64,000 bases of DNA. It comes from Dermanyssus gallinae. Lineage: Eukaryota > Arthropoda > Arachnida > Mesostigmata > Dermanyssidae. A program made the position numbers and the translations under genes. This document shows, piece after piece, positions 43,860-58,085 of the stretch (within the stretch, counting starts at the first letter, position 1; the number at the start of each line of letters is the position of its first letter). The DNA lies in assembly GCA_003439945.1 (NCBI GenBank), contig QVRM01006590.1:123501-187500 (forward strand), written 5' to 3'. The notes under the pieces were generated by a model. That model saw only the letters and a list, made by a program, of their open reading frames with translations. It was not told the origin of the DNA and did not search any database.

Positions 43860-46800
43860 TCCACACCGGTGTGTACATGCGCTTAGTTAGCATATGTAAA
43901 ATATCTTTGCTCGGCGCAAAGTCTACATAAGAACCAGATACTTTATGGGCTGCGGGAAGCCTCTCGACGTTGGTGGAAACTTCCGGACGACGACAAAGCA
44001 GCGCCGCCAGCAGCAGCAACATTGCCGTGGCAAGAGCTTTTATAGGGAAAGACTTCTTCGATGACGGAGCGCGGGGGTATGATTGTCCCTATTTGCCAGG
44101 CGATGACTGGATTATCGGCAATTTCCTTTTAGTCGCGCTAATGACGCCCTATTAGCTTTTGGAGGTTGCCCGAAGCACCCACTTTTTTCCGTTACAGCAC
44201 GTGGCTGCTAACCCTCTGGCCAGCTGACCGGCGGCCTCGACTGATCACGTAGCTATAGCCGCCTACATCGGATGTGCTCGTGTTATCTCTCCTGGAGTAA
44301 AGCGAGCCAACTGCTCGGAAACAACGACTACACGATGGATGCAACGACTAAATACCATCCCCGAGTGTCCATCCGTAAGGTTGTTGTACCTACAACACAA
44401 AGTAGGCGTAGCAAAAACGCCACCCGCCGCGAGTAGTCGCTACTGTGGCGAAACGATGCGGGGACCTGCGCTCCCCAGACCCCAGACGACCTGCGATGAC
44501 CGCACCGCGAGAGCCTGCGACGGTGGTACTCCCCAGGGTAACTGTAATAGCCAAGTCGTGCCGCATACGGAGAAGCAAGAAAAGCGACCGCTACTATGGC
44601 TGTTACTCCCAGAGTGTACAACAACAACTACTACTACTACTACTACTGATCCCGCGGGCGATGCAATATTAGCCCGATTCGATCAGGGATCGGTCGGGCA
44701 ATGATGGGCAGGATGTTCTCTGCGGCATCACTCCGACACGCAGACAGCGGTAGGGTACCAGCAGATTTTGTTTTGATGTTTGCTGCTGTGCACTTCTGCC
44801 TAGAACTGGCGGAATTAGACGCAGTCAAAGAAGTTGCTTCGATGGACGTTTATGGCTCCGCTGCCGATTTTGTTGTGCTGTTCGTATACGAACCTATCGT
44901 CCGGACGGGTGGCGGAGTCTCGCGATGACCGGTGGGGAAAAGGGTCGCTTTATGCAGCAGTTGCATTAGCGCCACCAATAGCCGTATTGATAGTCGCAGC
45001 AGCAGCACTAGAACGCAGTCGTTGTAGTAGTAGCAGTGATAAGTGAGAGTATTGGAGGCTAATCAATTTAATCTCTCGTTCTTTAGTTTCACCTGCTCTC
45101 TGCGTTTCTGTATGCAGAGAGAGAGAGAGAGAGATAGATAGAGCGAGAGAGAGAGAGAGAACAAGCGCGCACGCAGAGCCTGTGATAGGGAAGAGGACAT
45201 ACGCGGTGGCCATCCTTAAGCGTTGCACTACTTCTCCTAGTTTGTCCTTCGCTCGGCTAGGTGGACACTCGAATAGCAGCAGCATACGTCGGGCCAAAGC
45301 GTATTTACACAAACAAACCTACCCACCCACACAGTCCACACATCCACACACACACATGTTGGCGAGATCTCAGACTGGCTGAGTGTTTTGGCTTGTGTCG
45401 GCCAGGGGGAGCCACGGTCACCTGGAGATACGAAAAGTGTGCCGGAGTTGATATCGTTGCCGCCGATGATAGTGGCGCGGCGTGGCGAACCAATTTGCAA
45501 TTACCAACGAAGAAAGCTCTCTGCGCACTGGAGTTTTAGGCAAGCTATCACCGCGAGTACCGCTGGTTTGGCTTTACTAGCGCGCCAACTGACCACAAAG
45601 CGCTTATTGAGAGGTATTTTCGTCACAGCTGCAGCTTTAGTTGCAGCCCCAGTAGCTATAGTACAGATTTAGGCGTTTACACTCGTTTTTTTTTCGCCAT
45701 CTATTAGAGATCATGTGTATTGAGAAGTATAAGATTACGTTTAGACACAATCGCTGCTACTGTGCCGCTCCCCATACATGCCAATAGCTGCCCTACTTGT
45801 AAACAATTGTAGTGCCGCGCTTTGAAATACTATAGATAAGATCTGGGCGTATATTACGCCGGAGGTAGTTCGCCCTTCAGATCATCGCGGTTTCGTTTCG
45901 TCGGCATCGCCGTCTCGTTATATTATTTTTTCTCTCTCTCACTCTCTCTCTCCTTTTCTCTAACTCTTTCTATATTTATATGCGTATGCGTGTATAAGTA
46001 TGCCAATTTCGTCACTATCACGGCCAACACGCACGAAGCATATGCATCTGAGAACACGTACCCTAGTCGAGACTCTTTCGAGACTGCGCGACAGCAAGTT
46101 GCAGGGCAAGCAAAGCGAAAACCACAATCAAAGGTACAGTACGAAAACGAAACGAAAGAGGCAACCGTAAAGCTGCTAGCTTTAGCGATGGCTACGAGCG
46201 CGGCGGGAAAAGACAACGAACGCTAAATCCATTGGGGCTGTGTGCGGTGTCGTCACCTTGGGAACGGCCGAAAGACCCAGGCGGAAAGATGGAAAGACCG
46301 GCCCGAGCAAGACCAGGCTTGCTAGGCAGCAGCAGCAGCATCAACGGATGGAGCCCCCGGTGGCGTGGGCCCATCTTGCTCTGCCCCGCCGTGCCGCAAT
46401 AGAGGACGCGGCGACCAAAAGGGCAGTGCCGGTAGTAATGGGAGTAGTAGTAGTCGTCGTCGTCATTGTCGCTGTCGTGCTCGTAGGAAGGACCCTGTCA
46501 GGGCGAGGTGGCCCTTGTGAGTGAGGAAGTAGATGGCCTTCCGGACAATAAATTGAGCCCTGGTGCGGTCCAGGGGGCTAGCGAGCTAGCTAGTCCACAA
46601 CGCCACGTCCTACGTTCCACCCACACGCCGCGCCGAAGGCACGCACTAACGTTCCTCACACATCCACTCACGCACGCACTATCAGACAGATAGACATACT
46701 CACAGACACCCATCCAGCGCTACCCTGTCCAGTCTCCATTCTTGTCGGGATGAGGAGTCGTAGAGGGCAACGTTCGCGGCAGAGGATGGCCGAGAGCGGC

Positions 46801-49800
46801 TAAAAGGGGCCGGCCAAGTAGAGGGAAAACAGGCAAGCGGTTTGCAGCAGCGCCGTCGTCGTCGTTCTCGTACACAGTAGAAGAGAAGCTTCGGGCCAGG
46901 GAAAGCCGGCTGGGGAGGCAAAGTGGGGTAGGGAGGGGTTGGGGAGCGAAATGAGCAGGAAAAGGAGGCGAAATACAAAAAGAAGAGCGGATGTAAAAGG
47001 AAGAGACGGAGCGAAATAGGGAGCGAAGGGGAGACAAGGCAGGCAGGGTTGGATGGGAGTCAGGAAGAGAACAGGGGAACAAGTGGGGAATGGCCAGCAG
47101 TAACGGCAGATGAGCCTATAGCTGTTTCTGCTTAGTGTGCCCGTGCCTGGCAAGACACGATGAAGCAGCCCGAGGGCAGGAGCTACGAGCGCACATTGAG
47201 CGGGCGTAGAAGAGAAGAGGAAAATGGGGAGAAAGAGAAAGGAGAGATAGTGAGAGTAAGAGACTCATCTCGAGCTTCTGTATTGTAAGGGGTGAATTGG
47301 CTGGGCTGTTGGCTCGGGGGTCTCGGACCAGCAGTGACGTTGGCGAGATAAACGAAGCTAGCAGCGGTAGCGGGGTAGCGGCGCCGGCGGTGGGAGCAGC
47401 AGCAGGTCTTCAGACAGATGGGGGTTGCGTACGGGGACCTCAACCACTGGAAATAAAGACTCTCTGCTGTCGACTTGCTGTCGGCTCTGCGAGAGAACTA
47501 ACTCACAAGAAGAGAGAAAGAATCCTTTGAATTTGAATGCATCGCAGGCGGCGAAGTAGGTACGGAAAAGCGAAAACGAGAAAGAAAGATGTGGGCACTA
47601 CTGTAGCGCGCCAAGACAACCCGAGTTAATTGGATGGCCTTCAAGTAAGGCCCAAATTCCTCGAATGGAGTTCACGCCCTGACAGACTACTCGGTGCAAA
47701 CGGTTCGGAATAGTCGGGCCTCTCTCCGGGTAAAAATTCTGAATGTGCAAACATCGAAGTCTCTCCTCGGCGTCTTGGACGGGCGGGCTGTGCTTGGAGC
47801 GTCTTAACCAATCCGATCGACGTGGCGGTGTACGTGTACCAGTCGAGACCGTTGCGGTTTAAATATTGTTGCTCAAAATGCAGGACATCTAGCTAGGATA
47901 GTGCCCGAAAATAAAAACTGAAATTTGACTTCAATTGCTAAACGATTATCGCATCATTATTGGCACCTAATACGTTTGCTGCACTTGTGTTACAGGTCTA
48001 TTGCGAGGCTATATAGAATTCATACGGATAGAGTCGTGTGCGCGATCAAGGCCTTTGGGCCCTTCTATTCAGAATTCTACTGGATTTATCTCAAAGCACC
48101 CTCTTTAGCCTGGTAAAGCTTTGGCTGTTGAAGGGCTTAACCCAGCGAGAAGAAACGAGAAAGAAGGGAAGGGGATTGTCTCGGTTGGCGCTGGTGGCCC
48201 GCCGTCTACCTTTAATATATACGCTGCACGATATACGTCTTCCACTGGCGCGCTCCGTCCTTTTCCGTCGTAACCGCTGCTCGTATCCACCCGATCTCTC
48301 TCGGTCAGCTCGGGCTGGCTTGCTTTCTCTCTTCTGCTCGCGTAGCCTCGCGCTTTCTCCCTTATGTGTCTCAAGGGATCTGCCTTCCTGTGGCTCAGGA
48401 TCGCACGAAGAGCCCTGGTGGCGGTCTTGTGAGTTACAGAGAGGGGCTAATTGTCGCCCGCTGGGGGTTGCCGCTTTCAATGTACCCCGTTTGTAGGGAG
48501 AGCAGGCGACGATGCCTGGATGCCACCGGTCAGAAGAGCTTATGGCCGTACCAGCTTCGGCAGCAAAACGCATTACACGAATAGAATACTTGAACAAAAT
48601 GGCAAGGGAGTGTCTCGGCCAGGAGAGAATGGACACACGCCCGCCTGCATTCTCTATCCGCTCATCACTATCAGCCTATTGCTGATACAGTGGATAACGG
48701 GCTGTTTTGCAGAAGAGAATACGCCGTTCCTCCTTCCCTATAGAAAAAGACAGGACCCATATTTTAATAGGTGTTTGACTGCCACGACCAGCGGATGTAA
48801 AGCTTTAGTCACTTTATTCAAGCAAATAAGGTGCGCATTGATTGCACGACACTGATGACTTTAAAACCTGTGCTTGAGCTCATCGGGTGGCACACGAAGC
48901 ATATTGGCATGCATAGGCGCACATAGCAGCATGTAATAAGTCAAACGTTTCCTCTTACATGAATTTGCATGTTATGTATTCTATTCTGCTCGAATTGTGT
49001 CAGCCTGGTCCCTACAGGTTGCTACAGTGTTAGATATTTAGTAGAATAGAATGCTAGATGTTTGTAACAATACTTTTGGGAGGGACGAAAAAATGTGTGT
49101 CCGCATCTCAGTGCATGATTGCGTTTCTTGAGCTTCGGCTGTGCGGCATATTGTGCTGGAGCTCTTTTGAAGCGCACCCCTCTTCTCCCACCGTCCTCTG
49201 CCTATCTGCTAATTACCGCCAACGCAAGCATTGAGCGTGAAAAGCCTAGACAGGTTAGAAGAGTGAGACCCCGTTCCGGTATTGTCGACAATTGTTTTTG
49301 CCTTGGCTCACTTGTTTCACGTTGATGTATGCCTACAGTACCAACAGCCTACAGTCCCAAGCGAAACACGATCCTGCATAATGATCATGCTCAATGGCAA
49401 GATATGACTTATGTGAATAAGATAAAGCAGTTCCTTCCGACCCAGCTACGACGCACTTCTCCTTCCTCAAGTACCAAAACAACGTTCCATTTACTATGGA
49501 TATGAATCGCCAAGAGTCGTGAAAGCGTTGAGATTACAGAAATAGCCAGGACCAGTGGTTACCTGCATCCACTATAATCTAATAGAGCGATAAATGGAGC
49601 GTAGACGCCTTGCGAAACTCCGCGAGTGCTGTTTATATACTACCTGTAGCCGCGCGCCATACAGGTTACCATAAATGTTGACACCTGCGTATCCTTGCGA
49701 TGGCTGGCTGCTTCTCAAATACTTCTTTCGGCAACATGCCGCTTCGGCTGTCTTGACTGTTGTGACCGAGCTTGTCACGATTATATCAAGTAAGGGGTGT

Positions 49801-52800
49801 GTCAAGGAGAGACGATCATCGCCAACAGCTTTCATGAGAGGCAGGGCCGTCCTCCATATTCGTTAATTGGGTAGAAACCCCTTTCCTAGTCCTTGCTGAA
49901 CTTTGGTCTTATTACACATGAGCCCCTACTGAAAGACGCAGTGCGTACGTATTATGGTAAGCAAGTGGCTATGAGAGATGCAGTGTCCACCTTGCATAGA
50001 TGCGTTCTATATGCGCACAAATATGTGCAACAGCTTTCCAGCGACGACTAGCAAAAATAAAAACCGGGGGGGGGGGGGTAGCTCGGCTTTCTCGGAGAGA
50101 CGTTTCTAGCAGACGGCGTGCTCTTGGTGTGCTAGCCTACATGCTGTAGAAAAGCATCTCATCGTGCTATGAGGGAACAATATAGGGGAGTCGAGTATAC
50201 CCTATCGAAGGCTCCGGGCTGAGTTGCTAGCCAGTGGTCGAAGATCTGCAGATGACAGCAGAATGGCGGAATGAAGTCAAGGATAAGGGAGCGAGGCCCC
50301 CTATTGCGACAGACGGGTGCAATCAGAACAAACGCGGGATCATAGAAAAACCGCCAGATAAAGCGTTATAACCGGAATTAATTTCAATAAAAAAAGGCTA
50401 TACGGAATCGCTGACCTCTACAAATACAGTGTGGTTGTCTATGCGGCACCATTGCGCTGTGCAAAATCGAAGCCCGAGGAATAGTGGCACCGCATAACCG
50501 ATTTTCGCGGTTGTGCCGTACACCAAGTGTCGCGAAATGTTGCCGTGTACAGATGTCGTGAGGGTCAAGATAAATACTGCATTGACTAAACCTCACTTGA
50601 GGAAATAGTTAGTCTACTTGCACGACCATGGGGCCCATATCATTGTTCTGTTTGTCTGTCTGTCCAATGACGGAACCCCTCCGCGCCGACTAGCGGCAGG
50701 CATAGGCTCTGCAATAGCGCCGAACGCCGATCACCGATAGGCCTTTTTGACAGCCTATTTGACTGAGCTCTCGGCCGTGTTGCATCACCGCACGCAGCGG
50801 CCAGCAGCAGCAGCAAGCGGTTGGATGGGCTCGGTGCACCCGGCCTGCCCGGGAGGTCGCGCAAGGGGTCAGAACGCGCAGAGGGGAAATATTATTGGCA
50901 AAGCAGTCCATACCCTCTCTGCTGTATGCGTTTGAGGCTTGCGACATATATCTAGCTGTAGGCGGCCGTTCTCTTCCGCCTTGGCCTCTATCCTCTCTCT
51001 CGCTTGTCCTACAGGCGCGCGCACTTCCGGCCTCACCACCATCCTTCGGACTCTGATCCCAGCGCAAAACGAAGGATCTATTATCATTTCGCCTACCTGA
51101 CGAGTAGCTGCTTTGCTTCGCTTTGTTTCGATATACGGCGCCATACTAGCCAGCTAGACACTTAGACGACTAACGAGGAAGTCATTGAATCAAAGGCATC
51201 GAAAGATGGCCACCATTATCGTTAGCGAATCCCGCCAGTCGTTCTCGATAAAGGCCCTTTATGACTAGTTAGGTCACTGTCATCACCCTTACTTACTACT
51301 GCTGTGTCGAGCCCCTTAAGGCGTTGAGTTCAAATCGCTCTCAACCGAAATCGCAGAAGCCCTTCTTTAAGTTAACCACAGAATCAAGCATGGATATCAG
51401 ACCACACACATTTTCTTGTCAAGATGACAGCTTACACAGATGTATCTGTAAGCGATTTTAGACCAATGAATGTACAGAGTACTTTCAACGTTTCGATCAC
51501 TCACCTGGACACTTTTTCAGGGAACTTAATTTTTTGGGGAACTTGGGAGTACCATAACTTTATAATAATACTTGCGCAACTACGCTGCAAGCAGATATAA
51601 ATTCACGCAGATTTTTTTAGTGAAATCGGAGATCAAGATGACGTCTAAATATATACAGAATTTACTCAAGTTATTGCCAAACCGAATGTATCATTATAGA
51701 ACGAAGTGTTACCATGCGTATTATATTATGTGCGTAGGCTTAGGCTTTCGGAAATACTAGCAAATCGTCCGATTACAACGAGCAACCTGTCGACTAAATC
51801 TCTCTATCGAAGTACGATTACTTTATCACCGCATCGAATGTTCGCTTTGTGCGGAGCGACACTATATCGGTCAGTATCGGCGGTAATTGACTACGTAAAC
51901 CTGTGCAAAGGTTATGAATAAGGTTATGGCTCAAACATGTCCTCAAAACATACATATGCATGAAGGAGCCCGACGAAAATGCTAGTAATGGCAATATGGG
52001 GACGCCCCCTCTCCCGGGCCGGAGCTGCAGCGGACACGGAGTGGAAAGATTGAACAAACGGAGTCTGGCAAGAGTTACCGAACACAAAATGCGGATAGCA
52101 GCAATCTGGTTTGTTTCCTCACCCAGAATGCGTGACTTAGACTGGGAACGGGGGAGACGGGAGGAAAGGCGACGCAAGGGTACGCTTGCTGCGTGTTGCA
52201 GTAGTCGCCACCGCCGCCGGCGGCTCTTCATAATACAGTCGGCTAGGGCGCTCGCATTAACGCCTCGGAGGTCCCGCCGGTGGGGACGCCTGCTCGTTCG
52301 AAGGGTTCCCCCTGCCGCGTCTCCTTTTTTTCTCGTCGTCTAGTAGACAGGCATCATGATAAGAAGAAAGAGCGTGAGAAAGAAGAACAGAGAGAGCGAG
52401 AGAGAAAACGTGGAGAGAGAGAGAGAGTTAGAAGGAGAAGCTTCGGAGTGGGGAAAACATTGTCCTCGCCAGAGATGTGCTCGCTAGAGGTTGGTATTGG
52501 CTAAAGGGAGTCCGTTCGGTGGCGGTGGGGTCGCGATTGAGCGGCCGGCGCCTGTTCGGGCGAGTGTGGAAGTGCAGGAGGAAAGGAAAAAGAACGGCGC
52601 AAGAAGTGCAAACCGAGAAGGGTCTCCCTGCTCTGCCCCCTGTTATAAGGGCGAATGAGCATGAAGCACAGAGCGCTATGATGAGGGCCGCGGAAGCGCG
52701 TAGGGAGAGGTGAGGTAACGCGAGGCAAGGCGGGTGGCAAAGTGAGCTATGAAAATGTGAGGGAAGAAGTAGGGACAACGAAAGGACGGACCCTCGATGA

Positions 52801-55718
52801 ACGAGCAGGCGACGAAGGGAAACAAGCGACGCCAGGACGGAGCAGCGGGCGTTTTTGAACGTTCTTATATCTGAAGCGTGCTGTCGGCTTCTGCTCCTAC
52901 AACGGATAAAGGAATCACCATCCCTGGCCTCGGGGCTTTCTTTCTTTCTTTTTTTCTTTTTCCTCTTTTTCGTCGTCTAAAGTCGACGCCGACAGCGACT
53001 TACGGTTTGTCTCTTTTAGCGTTGCTGCCTTCCTGTTTGTTCTTACAATCTGCCCTTTTCTGAAGACTATCCGAGCCGCTAGAGTCGAATCGAAAATGTC
53101 GTTTCACGCTATATTAGCACAACAACGAAAATGCAAGACCAAGCGAGGAGCGGGACTTAGTTTATACGATGACAAGCACGACGTCGTTGACGTCAAGCGT
53201 ATAGCGTCTGCTGGAGGGTATGGAAACTTTCGGCTAGCAAATGCACTCCGATACGACCAACTGGTCGCCAGCAGTCAACAACCGATCGTCTACCAAAAGA
53301 CAGGACGGCACAGTTGAACCTAACGTGGCAGTCCGCTACCTGACAGGGACCGACATCGATTTGCAATATAACTATACAAACAATACAGGAAAAAAACGTT
53401 TTTAGGCCGTTTAGATCGAAAGTGAAGAGAAGCTAACAGGCAAAGAAAACCCGCCCTATACTAAGATTGCCAGTATATTTTTTGTCGAGCTGAATAAATC
53501 ATGACATTGAGGCTGTTACGTTAGCCAGATGTAGGATTGAATCAGAGTCGCTGTTATATGATGCAATGTTACCTGTACAATAACGATACACTATAATTCT
53601 GACGTGTCTTAGAACAATTTGTATGAAACTATGGAAAACGTGTTTCGTATTTCTCTGCGGGTATGGCACGGCCTAATCAAAATATGTACCTTGCCACGCT
53701 GCGTTCTTCTGGAAAATGTATTAAAAGGACCGATACGTTACGGCAGTTATTCGTACCCGCAGTGGCTAGATGCAATTGTGGTGCCATCACAATGCAATAG
53801 GTAAAAACAATCGTCCAGTCTCCTTTTAAGTCTTGCATTTAGTCTTGCCGGTACAGTCGAAATTTCATCCACCCTCATTTATTTGTCAAAGTCCTCAAAA
53901 CCGCTTTGCTTGCTCTACCCTTTAATCTGTCAGTTACAAGCTGAGCCACGGCTTGCACTGATTGGAAAGCACTTCTGGTACCCGCCCACGATGAATGATA
54001 TCAGACTCTGTTCCATCGTAGTATCGTCCACCTTGACGCCTCTTGCTTAACGGCAGGTTCAATGTTTTCTTTTGACCGAACATGCGGCATCGTTTACCAT
54101 CGTCGAGCCAATTTCTCCGCAGCAGCAATAGAATTCGTAGCGCTGCTAGCAGAAACCCTGTTTCGCCAGCGAACGCAGCAGTAGAACAGGAACAGCAGGA
54201 AACGCATCGCGCGGCTCCTCACGCAGGCCCAAACCAACTCTCCTCAATCGAAATCAATAAAAACGCGCAGATGTCATTGGTCGTCGAAGGAAAGCAAACT
54301 CCACTCGCTCGAAGCGCTCCTGCTGCTGCCCCTGAAGCATTTGTGCCAGTTCGACGGAGAATGAGGAGGCACCGCCCTGCCCTTCGCTCGTTGATCCTCC
54401 ACTGCAGCCACCGCCGACTTCTGGGCGCCCAAGCGGCGAAGTTCTCCCTTTCCGGTCGACGGGCTGCCGCAGCCTAGCTTGCTCGCTGGCTGGCCCACGC
54501 CCGACCCCAGGCCAAGGAACTCGATGGGGAAGCGAAGGGGTCCAGGCAAGCAGATCACGTCATTCGACGACGACGACAACAACAACGGCAACAACAAAAA
54601 CGACGACTTCTCCACTGCTTCGTCCCCTCTTTCCCCGCGTTCGGCCGCCCCGTACCTTCAAGGAGGCAAGCAACGTAGGTTCGGATGTTACGTTGTTGTC
54701 GGACGGCCGTTCAGATAGATGCTCCAAAAGCCAAAACTATCGTCGTCGTCGTCTTCGGCGCGGACCGGGGTGATGACGGCAAACCCCCGCCATCACCCCC
54801 GAAACTCCAGTATAGGCAGGCAGAGAAGCAGGCAAGCAAGCAAACCGACCCGGCCCACCGACCTACAGAATGGTCTTTGGGTTGCTCCTCTCTGCGTCTG
54901 GCCGTGCGTTCGTCACTCACTCAGCCAGCCAGACAGTCAGTTAGTCAGGGCAGGCGAAAGCCGGCCGCCAAATGCACACACACTTCCGCCGATCGACGCC
55001 CAGAGGAAGTGGAGGTGGGCCGGGGGCGGCGGCAGTGACAGTCAAAAACTGTGCTTCTGCACCACTGGGGGCGCCACTTGCAACGATGCCGCTTGCGTGC
55101 GGCCACGGGCGCGCCGTGTTAATTTTAAGGCGATTTGCAAGAAAAGCGGGAAAAACACGACTCGGCACGGCCTGGCCTGGCCTAACACAGCACAGCGTGC
55201 CAACAACATAATCAAGCATATGAGCAACCGGAGCCGGCCGTCGGCGTCCGGCGATACGTCGTCCTCGTCGTCTGCGGTCGCTCTATCCCAATACCACGTA
55301 TGAAGGGCAGTGCGAGGTGGTTGCTGCTGCTGCTGCTGCAATATTTGCCGATAGCTACGAACCCTCGCGAGGGATCTCCGGCAAGTCATCTGCAGTGCAA
55401 TGCCGCCCTAGGGTTAAGCGTGGATAAATGGATAGATAAAGCTTAGCGGCCGACAAATTTTGTCCTGAACAACCGGCTAGTGCATGCGAATTAGTGTTGG
55501 CTAGTTTCGTAAATATTGATAATATACTGGTGCTAATATGAACAGTCCAAATCATGGCGCCAAATCTCGTCATATACATATACACTGATAATTGCTGTGG
55601 TGCAAGGCCCTGAGACAAGAAAATCCGCTCGAGAAACGTTCATACAGAAATCATTTGCCATTTTCGCATAGATATCTTAGTGATCGGTTCATCATATAGA
55701 TTATATAGATATCTTAGT
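43860..55718. other. GC-richer, simple-repeat-rich stretch without a supported gene
   Basis: Contains (CTA)n at about 44628-44648, (GA)n at 45117-45162, TC-rich sequence at 45928-45960, CAG/CTG runs (about 46329 and 50802), a G run at 50067-50078 and GA-rich sequence at 52360-52440. Many open frames of 70-190 codons overlap on both strands. They are biased to Arg, Ser and Pro, as expected when GC-rich DNA lacks stops by chance. I found no domain or phase-consistent exon chain. Confidence 0.4.
45117..45162. repeat. (GA)n-rich tract
   Basis: A GAGAGA run with a GATAGATA interruption. Confidence 0.9.
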
Positions 55719-56004
55719 GGCTGTGTGGCCTAGTGGACTAGTGCGCTAGTCATGGTTGTCATCTACTCTGGTGTCGCTGTTGTTGATCGAATTTTCTATG
55801 AGCAATGCTTATTGAGAATAGATATATAAACCGTACCGCTAAAAGTCAGTGGCCATGCTGGCACAAGGACTGTTGGGAAAACCTTAGATATCTCAACATG
55901 CCCGGTTCTCTGTGCATTAAAGATATGCCTCACAGTTCCAAGCCCGTAGGGAACGGAGGTCTAGAGTTACAACCAACCTCCTTAAAACATGTTTTTAATT
56001 CTAG
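55719..56004 (+). mobile_element. SINE family A, near full-length copy A4
   Basis: GGCCTAGTGGACTAGTGCGC, AGTCATGGTTGTCATCTACT, then ATCGAATTTTCTATGAGCAA, AAGTCAGTGGCCATGCTGGC, and the tail ACCAACCTCCTTAAAACATG with TTTTTAATTCTAG. The B-box is decayed. A direct repeat TAGATATCTTAGTG occurs just before it (about 55668 and 55708). Confidence 0.85.
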
Positions 56005-58005
56005 ATCCTTTAATGTCGAACAGCGCATAAAGTTTAGGGGGGCGTTGTGGGGGATATGAAGGCATGGCTACTGATAGCCGTCCTGTACCAAGACTACATA
56101 CATACTTTGAGAAGCGAACGAAAGCAAGCGGTTATGTTAAAGGCTCCGTCCGGGCGCGAGACCTTTGCGTACTAAGTAGTTTTGTTCTTTTTAGAAAGAA
56201 GCAAACGACGTAAACCAAAGACGTAACAAGCTACAGCTAGTGCTGTAGATTGTTGATACGTATGTGTGCGCAGTTTGCTTTTTTCTAAAAAGGCTCTTGG
56301 GCAGCAGCTGCTCCTCTTGCACCGACGCCTGTGAAACGCTGCTGTTACGCTGTGTGTGAGGCGGCGATGCTTGCTGTCCTCTATGATGGGCTTTGCTCGC
56401 TTAGCAGTTCGTAGCAGGTCGCAATGCAGGTTTGTTCGAGCGATGACTTCGTTGTTCCGGCTGCGGCTCGAAGCCTCCACGCAGGAGCCGGTAGTTGGTT
56501 GGGTGGGTGGGTGCCTGGACGGTCGGTCAGGCGTATGTACAGTGAAGCCGATTCCCATGGGGGCGGGGAAAAGCCTCCCACTGCCGAACGAGCGGTAGGG
56601 GAAGGCGAGAGCGTTTGTCTTTGTATTGCTGGTCGTGGACGATACGTCACGAGAGTTGCATCCCATCGTGGCCTTTGCAACAGCAGAAGCAGCAGCAGCT
56701 GTAGTAGTAGTAGGGGGAGGAGAACAACCAAGACCGCCCGCCACGACTACTAGCACCACATTCGAGTGGGTGGGTGCGTTGGTCGAGTTGGGGGCTGCAA
56801 GCAAAGGCGCGCGAGAGGGGAAGAGAGAGGAATAGGGCAAAAGGGAGAGAATTGCGCTGACTCTTCCAGCATGAGCGAACCCGTACGAGCAACAACGACG
56901 AAAAGCGAACCGACCAAACAACCTACGAAGCAACGAACAGCAGAGAACAGGCACCATACTCCGTCTTGAAAGAGAAATTGCGTCTATGATTTTCTCGCCG
57001 CGTCAATCCCGCCGCTCGTAGTATAATAAGTTCTGGGAGGTTCGTCGCTTCGGCTTCGAGAGCTATGTCGGTCGCGTGGAAGGCGCGTTGCGTGCGGTGA
57101 GGATGTGTAAGCTGGGATTGGGTGGGGAAGGGGGCGGCGGTTATCGACGTGTGGGAGTAGACATGTGATGAGTGGGTGTAGTTATGTGAGTGAGCGAACG
57201 GTTGCATGGGTGTGAGGTCTGCTGTCTCTGCTACCTGTGGTCCGGGGTCTGGTGTGCAAGCGCGTTAGCTAGCTGCGAACCTACAACGACGTGGGGCGGG
57301 AAGGGGGACGTGGGCGTAGAGTAGAAATATTTCTTGCAAAGTGGTCCTGTATTGTATATCTGCTATACATACAGACACAAGGGCTGTCGCCACCGCACGC
57401 AATGCCGCAATTCTTCGGTCGAAATTATCATCATCTTCTCCTACACACACAACCACACACGCAGTAGCAATCATACACACACACACACAGGTAACACATA
57501 AACAGGCAACTCTCCAAGCATTTTCACACAACGCGAAGCGCAACACAAGCCGATAATATTTTTTCAAGGCCCACACCAAAATCACGTACCCAACTGAAAT
57601 GTAAATCATTTGCAACCAACCACGCTCCGAGTTTCCACAGCGTGGAGGTGGGTATATATGTGGGAGTGTGTGACTAGCCCTCCCTTCCCGGAACGGCCAG
57701 AATCATAATACCAAGTATATATTTTGGAAAACCAGAGAGGAGATTGTTCTTTTTTTGTAGAATTATGCCTGCATAGAACTCTCTAATATATTTGTTCCAA
57801 GGTCCAATAGACCTCGCCCTCTTGTAAGGCCTATACTTTTTGTGTCTTCTCCGCCTTCGCTCGAAAACATTGCATTTCTATGTAGCTCTATTTTTTTTTA
57901 GATTTCCCGTAAGGCAATTGCCCGTGTACGGATTTTTCATGTCATGGCCAAGTTTACTCCACTCCGGCATTTACCTTGTCTAAATTGGAAACCATGCAAA
58001 CCAAT
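56005..58005. other. GC-richer stretch without a supported gene
   Basis: It holds the longest open frame in the window outside the formin context (261 codons, minus strand, 56172-56957). Its Ser/Arg/Thr-rich, low-complexity translation shows no domain and much of it is shadowed by frames on the other strand. GCAGCA/GTAGTA runs lie at about 56685-56715 and a CACA run at about 57470-57488. Confidence 0.35.
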
Positions 58006-58085
58006 TTAAGAGTGGCCGGTCTGGGTCTCGAACCCGGTCCTCCCGAATGCAAGGCAAAGGCTTTGCCACTAAGCCACCTTGCTCG
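57981..58085 (-). mobile_element. tRNA-like element (SINE head or tRNA pseudogene), anticodon-like TGC
   Basis: On the minus strand there is an A-box-like GGTGGCTTAGTGGC and a perfect-looking B-box GGTTCGAGACC with a paired T arm. The anticodon loop region reads CCTTGCAT. The acceptor stem pairs at only about 3 of 7 positions, so it is not a working tRNA. Directly 3' lies a small hairpin, TAAATTGG ... CCAATTTA (57981-58008). No second copy was seen in the window. Confidence 0.6.

Noticed and set aside
46240..46524. Val-rich hydrophobic stretch near 46440 as a transmembrane segment
   Set aside because: It is encoded by a GTA/GTC trinucleotide repeat and has no supporting gene structure.
54719..55303. 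194-codon plus-strand frame as a gene
   Set aside because: Compositionally biased, with overlapping frames of similar length on both strands and no recognisable domain or splice context.
56172..56957. 261-codon minus-strand frame as a gene
   Set aside because: Low-complexity Ser/Thr/Arg/Leu-rich translation, overlapping open frames on both strands, no domain, and GC-rich sequence in which long chance frames are expected.
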